Source of the DNA: Sphingopyxis chilensis | Lineage (GTDB): Bacteria > Pseudomonadota > Alphaproteobacteria > Sphingomonadales > Sphingomonadaceae | Length of the DNA: 64,000 bases | Assembly (NCBI RefSeq): GCF_035930445.1 | Contig: NZ_CP142394.1 | Coordinates: 2,513,501 to 2,577,500, forward strand | Direction: 5' to 3' | In this document: in pieces, positions 35,846 to 46,891 of the stretch | Position numbering within the stretch: the first letter of the stretch is position 1 | Layout: every line of letters starts with the position of its first letter | Made by a program: the position numbers and the translations under genes | Notes under the pieces: model-generated | What the model was told of the DNA's origin: nothing | Database searches by the model: none | What the model saw: only the letters and a program-made list of their open reading frames with translations

Positions 35846-36664
35846 ATGCAGGATCAAGTTTGGTGGGTCACGGGGGCCTCGTCGGGCATCGGTTCGGCAC
35901 TTGCCAAGGCACTGGCGGCGCGCGGCGCGAAGCTGATCCTGTCGGGGCGCAACGTCGCGGCACTCGATGCGGTGGCCGCCGACTGCGGCGGCGAGGCTCT
36001 GGTGCTGCCTTTCGAGGCGACCGACTATGCCGCCCTCCCCGCGGTCGCCGATCGGGCATGGGCGTGGCAGGGCCGGATCGACGGCCTCGTCAACAATGCC
36101 GGCATCTCGCAGCGCAGCCTCGCGATCGAGACCGACTTTTCGGTCTATCAGCAGATCATCGCGGTCGACCTGCTCGCGCCCATCGCCCTCACCCAGCAAC
36201 TGCTTCCGCGCATGGTCGGCGCGGGCGGCGGCCAGATCGTCGCCATATCGAGCGTCGCGGGGATTGCGGGCGTGCCGCTGCGCAGCGCCTATTCGGCGGC
36301 CAAGCACGGCATCATCGGATATCACGACGCGATACGCGCCGAGAATGCGCATCTGGGGCTGAAAGTGCTCGTCGTCGCGCCGGGGTCGGTGCGCACCAAC
36401 GTCAGCCGCAATGCGCTTAACGCCGATGGCAGCGTGCGCGGGACGAGCGACGCCGCGATCGAGAACGGCCTGTCGCCCGACGATGCTGCGGCTCAGATGC
36501 TGGCGGCGGTCGACGCCGGCACGCGCGAACTGGTCGTTGCCGAAGGCGCCGAAGCTGCGATCGCAGCCTTGCGCCGCGACGACCCCGACGCGTTGTTCGA
36601 CCGGATGAGCGAGATGGTCCAGGCGGGCTATGCGCAGCAGATGAGCGCCGACCGCGGGCAATAG
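35846..36664 (+). CDS. Short-chain dehydrogenase/reductase
   Basis: A 272-residue classical SDR. TGASSGIG at the N-terminus binds the cofactor, NNAGISQ and the catalytic YSAAKHG are present. No motif tells NAD from NADP or the substrate. Divergent from carD and convergent with an S9 peptidase. Confidence 0.88.
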   Translation: MQDQVWWVTGASSGIGSALAKALAARGAKLILSGRNVAALDAVAADCGGEALVLPFEATDYAALPAVADRAWAWQGRIDGLVNNAGISQRSLAIETDFSVYQQIIAVDLLAPIALTQQLLPRMVGAGGGQIVAISSVAGIAGVPLRSAYSAAKHGIIGYHDAIRAENAHLGLKVLVVAPGSVRTNVSRNALNADGSVRGTSDAAIENGLSPDDAAAQMLAAVDAGTRELVVAEGAEAAIAALRRDDPDALFDRMSEMVQAGYAQQMSADRGQ

Positions 36665-36682
36665 CGCCCGGCGGCCGGGCTT

Positions 36683-38755
36683 TCAGCGCGCGAACTTGAA
36701 ATTGGCGATCACCGGCTCGGGGTCCGGCTTCGTCGCATAGTCGGCATCCGACAAAATATAGGCCGGGTTGAAACGGGCAAGCCAGTTTGCCGCACCGCCA
36801 AGCCATTCGATCCGTTCCTCCTTCGTGAAATAGATGCCATGGTGGCCGTTCTTCGGCTGTTCGATATATTCGAAATCCTTGCCTTGCTGCTTGCCGCTAC
36901 CCTTCAGCCGCGACACCAGCGTCCGCGCCTGTGCGATCGGCACGCGCGGGTCGCGAACGCCGTGGACGATCAGGATGGGCGCCCATTTGCCGTCGGAGTT
37001 GCGCGCCGGCGATACGTCGGCCAGAGATGATGCGCCTTTGGCAAGATAATTGGCACCGAACGAGCCGAGATAGCCTTGGTCGTAATCGCGCATCATCGGC
37101 AGGTCGTAGACACCCGCCCCGGCAATCGCGCAACGCCAGCGCGCCGCATCGCGCTGCGCCGCGCGCGCCGCCGCATAGCCCCCATAAGACCAACCCATCA
37201 CGCACGCACGCCCGGCATCGACCACCCCCCGCGCCGCCAGATGATCGACGACGTCGTTGAGATCGTCCTGCATCCGCATACCGAAGCCGTCCGAGCGCCC
37301 GGCCTTGACGAATGCATTTCCGTATCCGCCCGAACCGCGGTAATTGGGCTGGACGACGACATAGCCCTGTTCGGCGATCGTCTGCGCCCACTGGTCGTAG
37401 GACGCATAGTCGCGAACGCCATAGGGGCCGCCGTGAGCCAAGACCACGACGGGCAGATTCTTCTGCCCCACGCGCAGGCGCGGGGTCGTCAGGGCCGCTT
37501 CGATCTCCAATCCGTCGCTTGCCTGGTAGCGGATCATCTTCACGGGGTTCAGTTTCCCATCGCCCAGCACTTCGCTGGCGTGCCCGATCAGCGCAAATTT
37601 CCCGCTTTCGACGTCGTACAGATAATAGCTACCGATCTGCTCGGGACTAGCCATCGATACGATCAGGCGCTTGTCGCCGTCATCGCTGCTGACGATGACC
37701 GCGTTGCCCTCGCCAAAGTCCTCGGCCAGAAATTTCTGAACGGTGGCAAGGCGTTCGTCGGTGAATTTGCGCCGAGCACGATCAGTCGCATAGGCATAGC
37801 CGACGATGCCGTCGCGATCCTCATTGGGAATCGCGGTTGCGACGTCATATCCGGGAATCGAGAACAGCTTTTTCTCGATCTCCATCGTCGCCAGATTCGC
37901 CTTGTAAATCGCGGAATAGCCCTCGTGATTGCTGGACACGATCGCCATGTCGGGCTCATCGAGAAAAACGAGCGGCCGGATGCCGGCGCCGGTGAAATTC
38001 TTGTCGATGACCTTCTGCACCGTCCGGAAATTTTCGCCGTCTTTGCTTCGGTAGAGATATCGTTGTTCGCCGCTATCGCGATCGGAGCCGAAACCCATGC
38101 GTACCACTCCGTTGCCGTCAGCGGCCCATCCGTCCACGATCGGATTGGTCCTCTGGACATTTTCTATCACCTTGCCCGTCGCGACATCAACCCAATCGAC
38201 CTGATAACTGAACATCCTCTCGGTATTGCCGTCGTCGATCTGACGGCCGAGCAGGATGCGTTTCTTTTCCTTGTCAATATGCAGGATGTTCGAGGCATCG
38301 GCCGTGGCCTGGTCCCATGCGAGAGGGTGGGTCTCGCCGGTTTCCGTATCATAAGCTGCGAGACGCTGAATATCGACGCGCTGGCCGAAGGCCGTGACAA
38401 ATTCGCGCGACGCCAGTTCTAGTATCAAATAGCGGTCGTCGACCCAGCGATAGCTGGTCACGTCGCGCTGTCCCGCATCCTTGAAGGTCGATGCGCGAGC
38501 GAAAATCTGGGGCTTTGAGCCCGGTTTCGACAAGTCGATGATAGCATAGCCGAATTCATTACCGGCGCCGAGCGTCGTCGCGATCTTCGTTCCGCCGGGC
38601 GACATCTGCAAATCGCTCATCAGCGGCAGCGACGCGAGCGTGTCGAGGCTTACCTTTTCTGCCACCAGCTTTCCCGGCGTCGTTTGGGCGATGACTCCCG
38701 CCGGCAGCGCTGCGGCCGATAGGAGCAGCGCAGCGACAAGCATCTTCTTGGACAT
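36683..38755 (-). CDS. Prolyl oligopeptidase family serine peptidase (S9)
   Basis: A 690-residue secreted peptidase with signal peptide (LLLSAAALPAGVIAQ). N-terminal propeller region with weak blades, then the catalytic domain from about residue 420: nucleophile in GWSYGGYAAA, aspartate in HGVRDPRVPI and histidine in NGHHGIY. Likely cleaves short peptides in the periplasm. Confidence 0.9.
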   Translation of the reverse strand: MSKKMLVAALLLSAAALPAGVIAQTTPGKLVAEKVSLDTLASLPLMSDLQMSPGGTKIATTLGAGNEFGYAIIDLSKPGSKPQIFARASTFKDAGQRDVTSYRWVDDRYLILELASREFVTAFGQRVDIQRLAAYDTETGETHPLAWDQATADASNILHIDKEKKRILLGRQIDDGNTERMFSYQVDWVDVATGKVIENVQRTNPIVDGWAADGNGVVRMGFGSDRDSGEQRYLYRSKDGENFRTVQKVIDKNFTGAGIRPLVFLDEPDMAIVSSNHEGYSAIYKANLATMEIEKKLFSIPGYDVATAIPNEDRDGIVGYAYATDRARRKFTDERLATVQKFLAEDFGEGNAVIVSSDDGDKRLIVSMASPEQIGSYYLYDVESGKFALIGHASEVLGDGKLNPVKMIRYQASDGLEIEAALTTPRLRVGQKNLPVVVLAHGGPYGVRDYASYDQWAQTIAEQGYVVVQPNYRGSGGYGNAFVKAGRSDGFGMRMQDDLNDVVDHLAARGVVDAGRACVMGWSYGGYAAARAAQRDAARWRCAIAGAGVYDLPMMRDYDQGYLGSFGANYLAKGASSLADVSPARNSDGKWAPILIVHGVRDPRVPIAQARTLVSRLKGSGKQQGKDFEYIEQPKNGHHGIYFTKEERIEWLGGAANWLARFNPAYILSDADYATKPDPEPVIANFKFAR

Positions 38756-38884
38756 ATTCCCTCCGTCTTGCGGCGCCGAAGCGCGCAGCCCTCTGGCTTT
38801 CCGACCGATTGCGAAAGCCTTCCGTCGAAGCCGAGCCTAAAAAAGCAGTCTAGGGTTGGCAACAAACGAAGTTGAAATCGAAAC

Positions 38885-38918
38885 CAAAAAAGCCCCGCCG
38901 GATCGCTCCGACGGGGCC
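38885..38918 (-). terminator. Rho-independent terminator after hppA
   Basis: On the minus strand GCCCCG-TCGGAGCGATCCG-CGGGGC, about 10 paired bases, followed by TTTTTT (38885-38890). It ends the hppA transcript 31 bases past the stop. Confidence 0.85.
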
Positions 38919-38948
38919 ATTCTTTTGCCCGCGATAGGCCGACGCAGC

Positions 38949-41066
38949 TTACGCCGCGCCGTGCGCCAGCGCCGCGAGGAGCAGGATCGCCACGATGTTG
39001 GTGATCTTGATCATCGGATTGACCGCCGGGCCCGCGGTATCCTTGTACGGATCGCCGACGGTGTCGCCCGTGACAGCCGCCTTGTGCGCTTCGCTGCCCT
39101 TGCCCCCGTGGTTGCCGTCCTCGATATATTTCTTGGCATTATCCCACGCGCCGCCGCCCGAGGTCATCGAGATCGCGACGAACAGCCCGCCGACGATCAC
39201 GCCCAGCAGCAGCGCGCCGAGCGCCTCGAGCGCCGCTGCCGGACCCGCGACCGCCCGGATCACGAAATAAACGACGATGGGCGCCAGCACCGGGAGCAGC
39301 GACGGAATGATCATTTCCTTGATCGCCGCCTTGGTGACGAGATCGACCGTGCGCGCATAGTCGGGCTTGCTCTCATAGGTCATGATGCCCGGGTTGTTCT
39401 TGAACTGGTCGCGAACATCCTTGACCACCTCGCCCGCCGCACGGCCGACCGCGGTCATGCCCATCGCACCGAACAGATACGGCAGCAGCGCGCCGAGCAG
39501 CAGCCCGACGATGACATAGGGCGACGACAGCGAGAAGGTCAGCGGCTCGGTCAGGCCCAGCTTCGCCGAATATTCGGTGATGTCGGCCGTGTAAGTACCG
39601 AACAGCACCAGCGCCGCGAGACCCGCAGACCCGATGGCATAGCCCTTGGTCACCGCCTTGGTCGTATTGCCCACGGCGTCAAGCAGGTCGGTCTTTTCGC
39701 GAACCGAATCGTCGAGCCCTGCCATTTCGGCAATGCCGCCGGCGTTGTCGGTGACCGGACCATAAGCGTCGAGCGCGACGACCATGCCGGCGAGCGCGAG
39801 CATCGCCGTCGCGGCAAAGGCGATGCCGACGATGCCTGCGGTCTGGAATGCGACGACGATGCCGATGCAGATCACGAGCGTCGGCAGCGCGGTCGATTCA
39901 AGGCTGATAGCGAGGCCCTGGATCACGTTGGTGCCATGGCCCGTTTCCGAAGCCTTGGCGATCGAGCGCACCGGGCGATAGTTGGTGCCGGTGTAATATT
40001 CGGTGATCCAGATGATCAGCCCGGTGATGACGAGGCCGAGCAGCGAGCAATAGAAAAGGTCGCTGCCGTTGAACGTGGTCCCCGTGATGTCGGTCGACAT
40101 GTCGCCCTTCAGCACATAGCTGGTAGAGAACCAGATCGCCGGGATCGACAGCACCGCGGTGACGAGGAAGCCCTTGTACATCGCGCCCATGACGTTCGTC
40201 CCGTTGCCGAGACGCACGAAATAGGTACCAATGATCGAGGTGATGATACACACGCCGCCCATCAGCAGCGGCAACGTCATCAGCGGCAGCAGCATGTCGC
40301 CCGCGCCCTTCAGCAGCAGCGCGATCAGCACCATCGTGGCGCCGACGGTAACGACATAGGTTTCGAACAGGTCGGCGGCCATGCCGGCGCAGTCGCCGAC
40401 ATTGTCGCCGACGTTGTCGGCGATCACCGCAGGGTTGCGTGGGTCGTCTTCGGGGATGCCCGCCTCGACCTTGCCCACCAGATCGGCGCCGACGTCGGCG
40501 GCCTTGGTAAAGATGCCGCCGCCGAGACGCGCGAAGATCGAGATCAGCGACGCGCCGAATGCCAGCGCGACAAGCGCATCGACGACGGTGCGGTCGTCTC
40601 CGCCGACGGTGAAACCGCCGGGGCCGATCAGATACCAGAAGAAGACCGAGATCGCGAGCAGGGCAAGGCCCGCCACGAGCATGCCGGTGATCGCGCCGGC
40701 GCGGAACGCCATGGTCAGGCCCGCCTGCAGCCCGGTCTGCGCCGCCGCCGCGGTGCGGACGTTCGCCTTGACCGATATGTTCATGCCGACGAAGCCGGCT
40801 ACCCCTGACAGGACCGCGCCGATAACAAAACCGGTTGCCGAGATCGGGCCGAGGAACAGCCCGACCAGAATGGCGACGACGACGCCGACGATGGCGATGG
40901 TGCGATATTGGCGGCCCAGATAGGCCTTGGCGCCTTCCTGGATGGCGCCGGCGATTTCCTGCATCTTCTCATTCCCCGCCGATGCGCTGAGCACCTGCCG
41001 CGAGGTAATGAACCCATAGAGCACGGCCAACAGGCCGCACGCTATCGCGATCAAAACCGGATTCAT
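38949..41066 (-). CDS. hppA: Membrane-bound proton-translocating pyrophosphatase
   Basis: Hydrolyses pyrophosphate and pumps protons; 705 residues with about 16 membrane helices. Pyrophosphate site in [19 protein letters not shown]. The [13 protein letters not shown] stretch carries the lysine typical of potassium-independent enzymes, where potassium-dependent ones have alanine. It would let the cell recover energy from the pyrophosphate of synthesis reactions. Last gene of hisG-hisD-nusB-thiL-hppA. Confidence 0.95.
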   Translation of the reverse strand: MNPVLIAIACGLLAVLYGFITSRQVLSASAGNEKMQEIAGAIQEGAKAYLGRQYRTIAIVGVVVAILVGLFLGPISATGFVIGAVLSGVAGFVGMNISVKANVRTAAAAQTGLQAGLTMAFRAGAITGMLVAGLALLAISVFFWYLIGPGGFTVGGDDRTVVDALVALAFGASLISIFARLGGGIFTKAADVGADLVGKVEAGIPEDDPRNPAVIADNVGDNVGDCAGMAADLFETYVVTVGATMVLIALLLKGAGDMLLPLMTLPLLMGGVCIITSIIGTYFVRLGNGTNVMGAMYKGFLVTAVLSIPAIWFSTSYVLKGDMSTDITGTTFNGSDLFYCSLLGLVITGLIIWITEYYTGTNYRPVRSIAKASETGHGTNVIQGLAISLESTALPTLVICIGIVVAFQTAGIVGIAFAATAMLALAGMVVALDAYGPVTDNAGGIAEMAGLDDSVREKTDLLDAVGNTTKAVTKGYAIGSAGLAALVLFGTYTADITEYSAKLGLTEPLTFSLSSPYVIVGLLLGALLPYLFGAMGMTAVGRAAGEVVKDVRDQFKNNPGIMTYESKPDYARTVDLVTKAAIKEMIIPSLLPVLAPIVVYFVIRAVAGPAAALEALGALLLGVIVGGLFVAISMTSGGGAWDNAKKYIEDGNHGGKGSEAHKAAVTGDTVGDPYKDTAGPAVNPMIKITNIVAILLLAALAHGAA

Positions 41067-41247
41067 GCGTGTTGCTTCCTTCCCTTGAGAAGGGCGACGC
41101 AGAAGATAGCAGTCGAGCACGGCCGACTTATTGATGCCGGTTCGCGCTCTCCCCTGATGCGACCGCCCCAAATTTGGACGCCGAGTTATGGGAAGAAAGA
41201 AAGCAGCGCGCAACCCCGGTTGTTCGGCGCTTTTCCGCGCTTTGGCG

Positions 41248-42180
41248 TCAGTGCATGAAACCGAGGTGTTCGGGCGGCGCGATGCGCCGGGCCCGGTGCG
41301 TGAGCATGATTCCCTCGCCCACCCCCGCGTGCCCGAGCGGGGTCGCCGCTACATTCAGCCCGGCCGCAATGTCCCTTATCGTTTCCGCCACGCCGGGATC
41401 GGCCGCAAACAGGAGCTGGTAATCGTCGCCCGCGGTCGCGGCGGCGAGCCGCGTGTCGAGCACGTCGGGCCGCACCGCGAGCAGCGCCGCCGACAAGGGG
41501 ATCGATTCGAGCATGATCCCGATTTCGCACCCGCTCGCTTCCGCCATCCGCTGCGCATCGATGAGCAGGCCGTCGGACACATCCATCATCGCATGGACAT
41601 GCGGCGCAATGGCTTGCCCGAACACCAGTTGCGGCTCGGGACGGCAATAGGCGGCAAGGCAGGTTTCGTTCGGATCGACCTGTCCCAGCCGCATCGCGAG
41701 GCCGAGGCCGGCGTTGCCGAACGTGCCGGTGGTCCATATCTGGTCGCCCGGCTTGACGCCGCTTCGCGAAGGCGCGCCGATCCCCGGCGCTCTGCCGATG
41801 GCGGTCAGGCCGAATGTCCGGGGGGCGCCGGCGGGGATGCCGACCGTGTCGCCTCCGAGCAGCGGAACGTCGTACCGGCGCAGCACTTCGCCGAGACCGC
41901 GAACGAAGGCCGCGTCCCAAAATTCGTCACCGGTCAGGCTGTAGCCGACGAGCACGCCGAGCGGCGTCGCCCCCTTGGCGGCCAGATCGGAGAGGTTCAC
42001 CGCAACGAGCTTCCACGCGACATCCTGCGGCCGCTCGTCGGGGAGGAAATGGACGCCCTCGACGATCATGTCGTGGGTAAGGACAAGGTCGCCGAGCACC
42101 GCCGCATCGTCGGCGAGCCCGCGCGCGGCGGGATTGGTCGCGATGGCGCGCAGGCGGGCGATGAAATCGGCTTCGCTCAA
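41248..42180 (-). CDS. thiL: Thiamine-monophosphate kinase
   Basis: Makes thiamine diphosphate from the monophosphate; 310 residues. [25 protein letters not shown] (N-terminal ATP/Mg site), LGGDTVG and [17 protein letters not shown]. On the same strand as nusB, separated by a repeat. Confidence 0.95.
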   Translation of the reverse strand: MSEADFIARLRAIATNPAARGLADDAAVLGDLVLTHDMIVEGVHFLPDERPQDVAWKLVAVNLSDLAAKGATPLGVLVGYSLTGDEFWDAAFVRGLGEVLRRYDVPLLGGDTVGIPAGAPRTFGLTAIGRAPGIGAPSRSGVKPGDQIWTTGTFGNAGLGLAMRLGQVDPNETCLAAYCRPEPQLVFGQAIAPHVHAMMDVSDGLLIDAQRMAEASGCEIGIMLESIPLSAALLAVRPDVLDTRLAAATAGDDYQLLFAADPGVAETIRDIAAGLNVAATPLGHAGVGEGIMLTHRARRIAPPEHLGFMH

Positions 42181-42193
42181 ACCCTGTCCTCTT

Positions 42194-42282
42194 CCGTTTG
42201 CCCTGAGCTTGTCGAAGGGCGGTTATGCCCTTTTGACCTATATCAGAAAAGGACAGTCCTTCGACAAGCTCAGGACGAACGG
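42194..42282. repeat. Inverted repeat, family E
   Basis: CCGTTTGCCCTGAGCTTGTC...GAAGGG at 42194-42219 and TCCTTCGACAAGCTCAGGAC...CGG to 42282 pair over about 24 bases. It is the common CCTGAGCTTGTCGAAGG-type extragenic palindrome. Confidence 0.9.
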
Positions 42283-42295
42283 CACTCTGAAAGCG

Positions 42296-42748
42296 TCAGT
42301 TGGAAGCCCGCGCATCCTTGCCGATCGCGTCGAGCAGGCCATTCGCGAACCCCGCCTCGCGCGCGTCGAAGAATGCCTTTGCGACATCGACATATTCGCT
42401 GACCACCGCGCCGATCGGCACGTCGCCGCGCGCGATCAGCTCGTAGGTGCCGGCGCGCAGGATCGCCTTCATGGTGCGGTCGAGCCGCTCCATCGACCAG
42501 CCGCTCGCGAGCCGCGCGACGATCGCCGCGTCGATCTCGTCCGACCGTGCCAGCGTGCCCTTGACGATATCGTCGAAGAAGGCCGTGTCGGCATCGGCAT
42601 ATTCGGCGTCTTCGATGGTCGCGCCGATGCGGTGTTGGTGGAATTCGTGGATCAGCTGCGCGACCGGGGTCGCCTCCATCTCGTGCTGATAGAGCGCCTG
42701 GACGGCGGCAAGGCGGGCGGCGGAGCGGGATTGGGCGCGTTTGTTCAT
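42296..42748 (-). CDS. nusB: Transcription antitermination factor NusB
   Basis: Binds boxA RNA with NusE during rRNA transcription; 150 residues. SRSAARLAAVQALYQHEM and TMKAILRAGTYELI, RGDVPIGAVVSEYVDVAKAFFD are family blocks. Follows hisD by eight bases. Confidence 0.95.
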   Translation of the reverse strand: MNKRAQSRSAARLAAVQALYQHEMEATPVAQLIHEFHQHRIGATIEDAEYADADTAFFDDIVKGTLARSDEIDAAIVARLASGWSMERLDRTMKAILRAGTYELIARGDVPIGAVVSEYVDVAKAFFDAREAGFANGLLDAIGKDARASN

Positions 42749-42755
42749 GGTTTTT

Positions 42756-44048
42756 CTACTTTAAACGGTTCTGGACGCTGAGCGCATGGGCGGGAAGCCC
42801 TTCGGCACCGGCGAGCGCGACCGCGGCCGGACCGATCGCGGCAAGGCTCGCCTCGTCGAGCGCGAGGAAGCTCGTGCGCTTCATGAAGTCGGTGACCGAC
42901 AGCCCGCTCGAAAAGCGCGCGCGGCGTCCGGTGGGGAGGACATGGTTCGGACCCGCGACATAATCGCCGATGGCTTCGGGAGTCTGGCGGCCGAGGAAGA
43001 CCGAGCCGGCATGGCGCACCGTGCGAAAAAGCGCATCGGCCTCGGCGGGGTCGACCGCGAGTTCGAGATGCTCGGGCGCCAGCCGGTCGCAGAGCGGGAT
43101 CGCGTCGGCCAAGGCCGGCACGACGATGACCGCGCCGTTGTCGGCCCAGCTTGCCTGCATCGTCGGCGCGGTCGACAGCATCGGGATGACGTGCGCGACC
43201 GCCGCGGCGACCGCATCGGCGAAGTCGCCATCGTCGGTGAACAGGATCGACTGGCTGGTCGGGTCATGCTCGGCCTGGCTCAAGAGGTCGGCGGCGATGA
43301 CATGCGGCTCGTTCTTTGCGTCGGCGACGACGACGATCTCGCTCGGCCCCGCGACCATGTCGATACCGACGACGCCGTAGAGCTGGCGCTTCGCCTCGGC
43401 CACCCAGGCGTTGCCGGGGCCGGTGACGACATCGACCGGCGCGATTTTTTCCGTTCCATAGGCGAGCGCCGCGATGGCCTGCGCCCCGCCGAGGCGCCAG
43501 ATTTCGTCGACTCCGCCAATATGCGCCGCAGCCATCACGGCCGGATTGGTCGCGCCATCCGGCGTCGGCGTCACCATCACGATGCGCTCGACCCCGGCAA
43601 CCTTGGCGGGGAGGATGTTCATCAGCACCGACGAGGGGTAAGCCGCCCGCCCGCCAGGCACATAGACCCCCGCCGCATCGACACCGCGCCAGCGTGCACC
43701 AAGGCGGGCGCCAGTGCTGTCACGATAGTCGCGATCCTCGGGAAGCTGCGCGGCGTGATAGGCGCGGATGCGGTCGGCAGCGAGGTTCAATGCGTCGCGA
43801 AGCTCGGGCGCCAGCGCTTCATAAGCGGCAGCGCATTCTTCCTTCGAAATGCTCCAACCGCTCGCATCGAGATCGAAGCGATCGAATTTCGCGGTATAGT
43901 CGGCGAGCGCCGCGTCGCCCTCGGCCTTTACCCGCGCGATGATCGCCGCAACGTCGCTGGACACATCGGAATCGCTCTCGCGCCGATCGTTGACCAGCGC
44001 GTCGAACTCGGCCGCGAAGCCGGGCGCGGACGCATCAAGCCGCCGCAT
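42756..44048 (-). CDS. hisD: Histidinol dehydrogenase
   Basis: Last two oxidations of histidine synthesis; 430 residues. [36 protein letters not shown] and [30 protein letters not shown] are present, with the catalytic EHL of LAPEHLEL. Overlaps the hisG stop by 14 bases. Confidence 0.96.
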   Translation of the reverse strand: MRRLDASAPGFAAEFDALVNDRRESDSDVSSDVAAIIARVKAEGDAALADYTAKFDRFDLDASGWSISKEECAAAYEALAPELRDALNLAADRIRAYHAAQLPEDRDYRDSTGARLGARWRGVDAAGVYVPGGRAAYPSSVLMNILPAKVAGVERIVMVTPTPDGATNPAVMAAAHIGGVDEIWRLGGAQAIAALAYGTEKIAPVDVVTGPGNAWVAEAKRQLYGVVGIDMVAGPSEIVVVADAKNEPHVIAADLLSQAEHDPTSQSILFTDDGDFADAVAAAVAHVIPMLSTAPTMQASWADNGAVIVVPALADAIPLCDRLAPEHLELAVDPAEADALFRTVRHAGSVFLGRQTPEAIGDYVAGPNHVLPTGRRARFSSGLSVTDFMKRTSFLALDEASLAAIGPAAVALAGAEGLPAHALSVQNRLK

Positions 44049-44691
44049 CGCCCACCGCCTGACGGAATTTCTCGACCAGCGCCGGCACTTCGGCCGAGCG
44101 CAGCTTGAACGCGGCGCGGTTGACGATCAGCCGCGCCGACACCTCGCTGATGACCTTCTGCTCGGCGAGCGCATTTTCGACGAGCGTGCGGCCGGTCGAA
44201 ACGAGGTCGACGATGTGCGAGGCGAGCCCCAGCTTCGGCGCGATTTCCATCGCCCCGTTCAATTTGATGCACTCGGCCTGGATTCCCTGCGCCTCGAACC
44301 AGCGGCGCGTCGTCGACGGATATTTGGTCGCGACGCGGATATGGCTTTCACCGAGCCCCGGCGGAGCACTGCCCTCCGGCCCGGCGAGCGACAGGCGGCA
44401 ATGGCCGATGCCGAGGTCGACGGGGGCATAAAGCTCGCTATAATCGAACTCGTCGACGACGTCCGACCCGACGATGCCAAGCTGTGCCGCGCCATGCGCG
44501 ACAAAGGTCGCGACGTCGAACGCGCGCACGCGGATCAGCGAGATATGGGGCTGATTTGTCCCGAATACTAACGCCCTGCTTTTCTTGTCGAAAAACTCGT
44601 CGGAAGGCTCTATCCCGACGCGTGCAAGCAGGGGCAACGCCTCGTCGAGGATGCGCCCCTTCGGGATGGCAAAGATGATCGGTTCGGGCAT
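44035..44691 (-). CDS. hisG: ATP phosphoribosyltransferase, short form
   Basis: First step of histidine synthesis: ATP plus phosphoribosyl pyrophosphate. 218 residues, the short form, without the C-terminal regulatory domain, so it needs HisZ; no hisZ is in this window. [28 protein letters not shown] and [18 protein letters not shown] (PRPP site) are clear. The ATG at 44691 is chosen over an upstream extension that overlaps the divergent gene. Confidence 0.94.
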   Translation of the reverse strand: MPEPIIFAIPKGRILDEALPLLARVGIEPSDEFFDKKSRALVFGTNQPHISLIRVRAFDVATFVAHGAAQLGIVGSDVVDEFDYSELYAPVDLGIGHCRLSLAGPEGSAPPGLGESHIRVATKYPSTTRRWFEAQGIQAECIKLNGAMEIAPKLGLASHIVDLVSTGRTLVENALAEQKVISEVSARLIVNRAAFKLRSAEVPALVEKFRQAVGDAAA

Positions 44692-44729
44692 AGCTTGCGC
44701 GCCCATAAGCGGCGAGAGGAAAAAGGGCA

Positions 44730-45812
44730 ATGAGCGAGCGCTACGAGTTCATTGACATGACCGCGACCGGCCCCAAAGCCGTGCGCACCGCCTTTGCCAA
44801 TCAGGTCGCCTATTGCCGTGCCAATGATGCGCGTGTGACTGCGCGCGTGGTCGCGGCGCTGGGGGCCCTGCTCGACAAACCCGCGAGCGAATTCGCGCGC
44901 CGCATCGCAGATTGGCAAGGCGCCCCGCTCGCCGACGCCTTGCCGCTGCGCGCCGCAGGGGGCATCCATGCGCTCCACCTGTCCGAAGCCGCGCACGAAC
45001 TCGCGCCCATCTATGCCGATGCCGAGGATATCAACGACGAAGCCGTCATCGCCGGCGTCGTCCGGCGGCACGACGCCGCGCTGCTTCCGTGGCTCGACGG
45101 CCCGCCGCAGACGAACGAGGCGGGGCGTTCGTCGAACTTCATCGCCGCGATGCTCTGGCTCACGGACCGGGAGCTGCCGCCGCGCTTCGACTGTCTCGAA
45201 ATCGGGTCGAGCGCGGGGATCAACCTGATGATCGACCGCTATCATTACGATCTGGGCGGCGTGCATGTCGGACCGCAACCCGGCGCGATCGCCTTCACCC
45301 CCGAATGGCGCGGCAGCCATCCACCGATGCACACGATCGAGATCGCCAGCCTGAAGGGCTGCGATGTCGCCCCGGTCGACCTGACCGACCCGGCGCAGGC
45401 GCTGCGGCTCAAAGCCTATATCTGGCCCGAGCACGGCATCCGCTTCGCGCGCATCGAGGCCGCGATCGCCGCAGCGCATGAGGCGAAGCCGAATCTCGTC
45501 CGCGCCAACGCCGCCGATTTCGTCGAGGCCGAGCTGGCGAAACCGCAGGCCGCCGGGACGACGCGCGTGCTGATGCATTCGATCGTCTGGCAATATGTCC
45601 CCGCAGACCAGCAGGCGCGCGTCACCGCCGCGATGGAGAAAGCCGGCGCCCGCGCGACCCCCGACCGGCCGCTGGCGTGGATCGCGCTCGAAGCGAACCG
45701 GACGACGCATCATCACGAGCTCGTGCTGCGATATTGGCCGGGCGGTGAAGCAGCGCAGACGATCGCGCACGCTCATGCGCATGGCGCGTGGGTGGAGTGG
45801 CTGGCGCGCTAG
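44730..45812 (+). CDS. DUF2332 family protein
   Basis: A 360-residue protein of the uncharacterised DUF2332 family, which has a methyltransferase-like layout: [19 protein letters not shown] and YYxxx-type core. [23 protein letters not shown] is a typical block. AGAGGAAAAAGGGCA precedes the ATG. Divergent from hisG (38 bases) and overlapping the next gene's stop by four bases. Confidence 0.85.
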   Translation: MSERYEFIDMTATGPKAVRTAFANQVAYCRANDARVTARVVAALGALLDKPASEFARRIADWQGAPLADALPLRAAGGIHALHLSEAAHELAPIYADAEDINDEAVIAGVVRRHDAALLPWLDGPPQTNEAGRSSNFIAAMLWLTDRELPPRFDCLEIGSSAGINLMIDRYHYDLGGVHVGPQPGAIAFTPEWRGSHPPMHTIEIASLKGCDVAPVDLTDPAQALRLKAYIWPEHGIRFARIEAAIAAAHEAKPNLVRANAADFVEAELAKPQAAGTTRVLMHSIVWQYVPADQQARVTAAMEKAGARATPDRPLAWIALEANRTTHHHELVLRYWPGGEAAQTIAHAHAHGAWVEWLAR

Positions 45813-46255
45813 AGCCGCGCCTCCAGCCGCGCGAGCAACGCCTGCACCGGCGCCACTGGCGGGGCTTTCCATCCCGCCTCCAGCACGGCGATCCGCTCGA
45901 ACAGCCGCTCGCTCGCGGCAATGATCCGGCGAATCGGCGCATCGAACCCGGCGCACAGTTCCCAGTCGGCGGCGACCGGTTCGCCGATGCGCGCCGCGCT
46001 GTCGTTCGGCCCGGCACCGGGGTCGCCCGCGAACATCGCGCGGCGGTGAAGCAGCCAGGCGATGACGTGCATCAATCGCGTCGTCGTCTTCAGCGATTCG
46101 CAGGCGAGTGCGATCTGCGCCGCCGCGTTGCCGCGAACGCTGCCCAGGTTGCGTTGCGCGGCAAAGGCCGCATGCGCCTCGTCCGCGAGCAGCATCGCCT
46201 CGACATAGAGATTTTCGACCTGCGCGCGCTGCACCGGCACATTGATCGCCATCAT
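45809..46255 (-). CDS. DUF1465 protein, RcdA-like
   Basis: About 148 residues of the DUF1465 family, to which Caulobacter RcdA (adaptor for ClpXP-mediated CtrA degradation) belongs. ENLYVEAMLLADEAHAAF and LKTTTRLMHVIAWLLHRRAM are matching blocks. GGGGACGCGAAC precedes the ATG at 46255; a frame start at 46276 is also possible. Its role in CtrA turnover is an inference from family. Confidence 0.75.
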   Translation of the reverse strand: MMAINVPVQRAQVENLYVEAMLLADEAHAAFAAQRNLGSVRGNAAAQIALACESLKTTTRLMHVIAWLLHRRAMFAGDPGAGPNDSAARIGEPVAADWELCAGFDAPIRRIIAASERLFERIAVLEAGWKAPPVAPVQALLARLEARL

Positions 46256-46366
46256 GTTCGCGTCCCCGCCGACCATGGCCGAAGCGATGCCACGCTTCCG
46301 GGCCGATCCGCAATCGCGGTAACCATCATTTGCCGCGGCTGTGCCGTTTTGATTCAGGCCGCCGGT

Positions 46367-46564
46367 TCAGGCGATGATGTCGGGCAGCAGCTGATCTTCG
46401 CACCAGGCGATCTCGTCGCGCAGCCTGAGTTTGCGCTTCTTGAACCGCGCGAGCTGCAACTGGTCGACCATTGCCCCTTCGCCGAGCGCGATGATCGCGG
46501 CGTCGAGGTCGCGGTGCTCGATACGAAGCAGTTCCAGGCGCTGGGTAATTTCCTCGGGGCTCAC
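46367..46564 (-). CDS. YdcH family protein (DUF465)
   Basis: A 65-residue helical hairpin with LRIEHRDLDAAIIALGE and DQLQLARFKKRKLRLRDEI, the DUF465 consensus. GTG start with GGGAGG upstream. Uncharacterised family. Lies head-to-head with a second YdcH-type gene. Confidence 0.9.
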   Translation of the reverse strand: MSPEEITQRLELLRIEHRDLDAAIIALGEGAMVDQLQLARFKKRKLRLRDEIAWCEDQLLPDIIA

Positions 46565-46687
46565 CCGGCCTCCCTGCCACGTTCACCACTGGTCCGCAAC
46601 GGCAACCGCCCCATCGAATCGTCACGACATCGGGGCGATTTCATGTTTTACTTCGCCCTGCCCATCGAGTCGAAAAGGAGAATGCCA

Positions 46688-46846
46688 ATGAGCACGTCGC
46701 ACCTTTCCACCCTACGGTCCCGTCACGCGGACCTCGATGTGAAAATTGCGAATGAAGAGCGCCGCCCCGCTCCTGATACCGGGACGCTCGCGCAGCTCAA
46801 GAAGCAGAAACTGAAACTCAAGGAAGAGATGCTCGCGATCGGCTGA
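46688..46846 (+). CDS. Second YdcH family protein (DUF465)
   Basis: A 52-residue paralogue of the preceding gene: LRSRHADLDVKIANEERRP and LAQLKKQKLKLKEEM. The ATG at 46688 with AAGGAG seven bases upstream is best; 46682 is too close to it. Divergent from the first, 123 bases apart. Confidence 0.88.
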   Translation: MSTSHLSTLRSRHADLDVKIANEERRPAPDTGTLAQLKKQKLKLKEEMLAIG

Positions 46847-46891
46847 TCGCCAGCGCTATCGCCCCGCTGATGCCACCCTGTTCAAGGGCCA

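Noticed and set aside
38856..40808. A 650-codon plus-strand frame
   Set aside because: Antisense to hppA, rich in arginine and aspartate as expected from the complement of a GC-rich gene.
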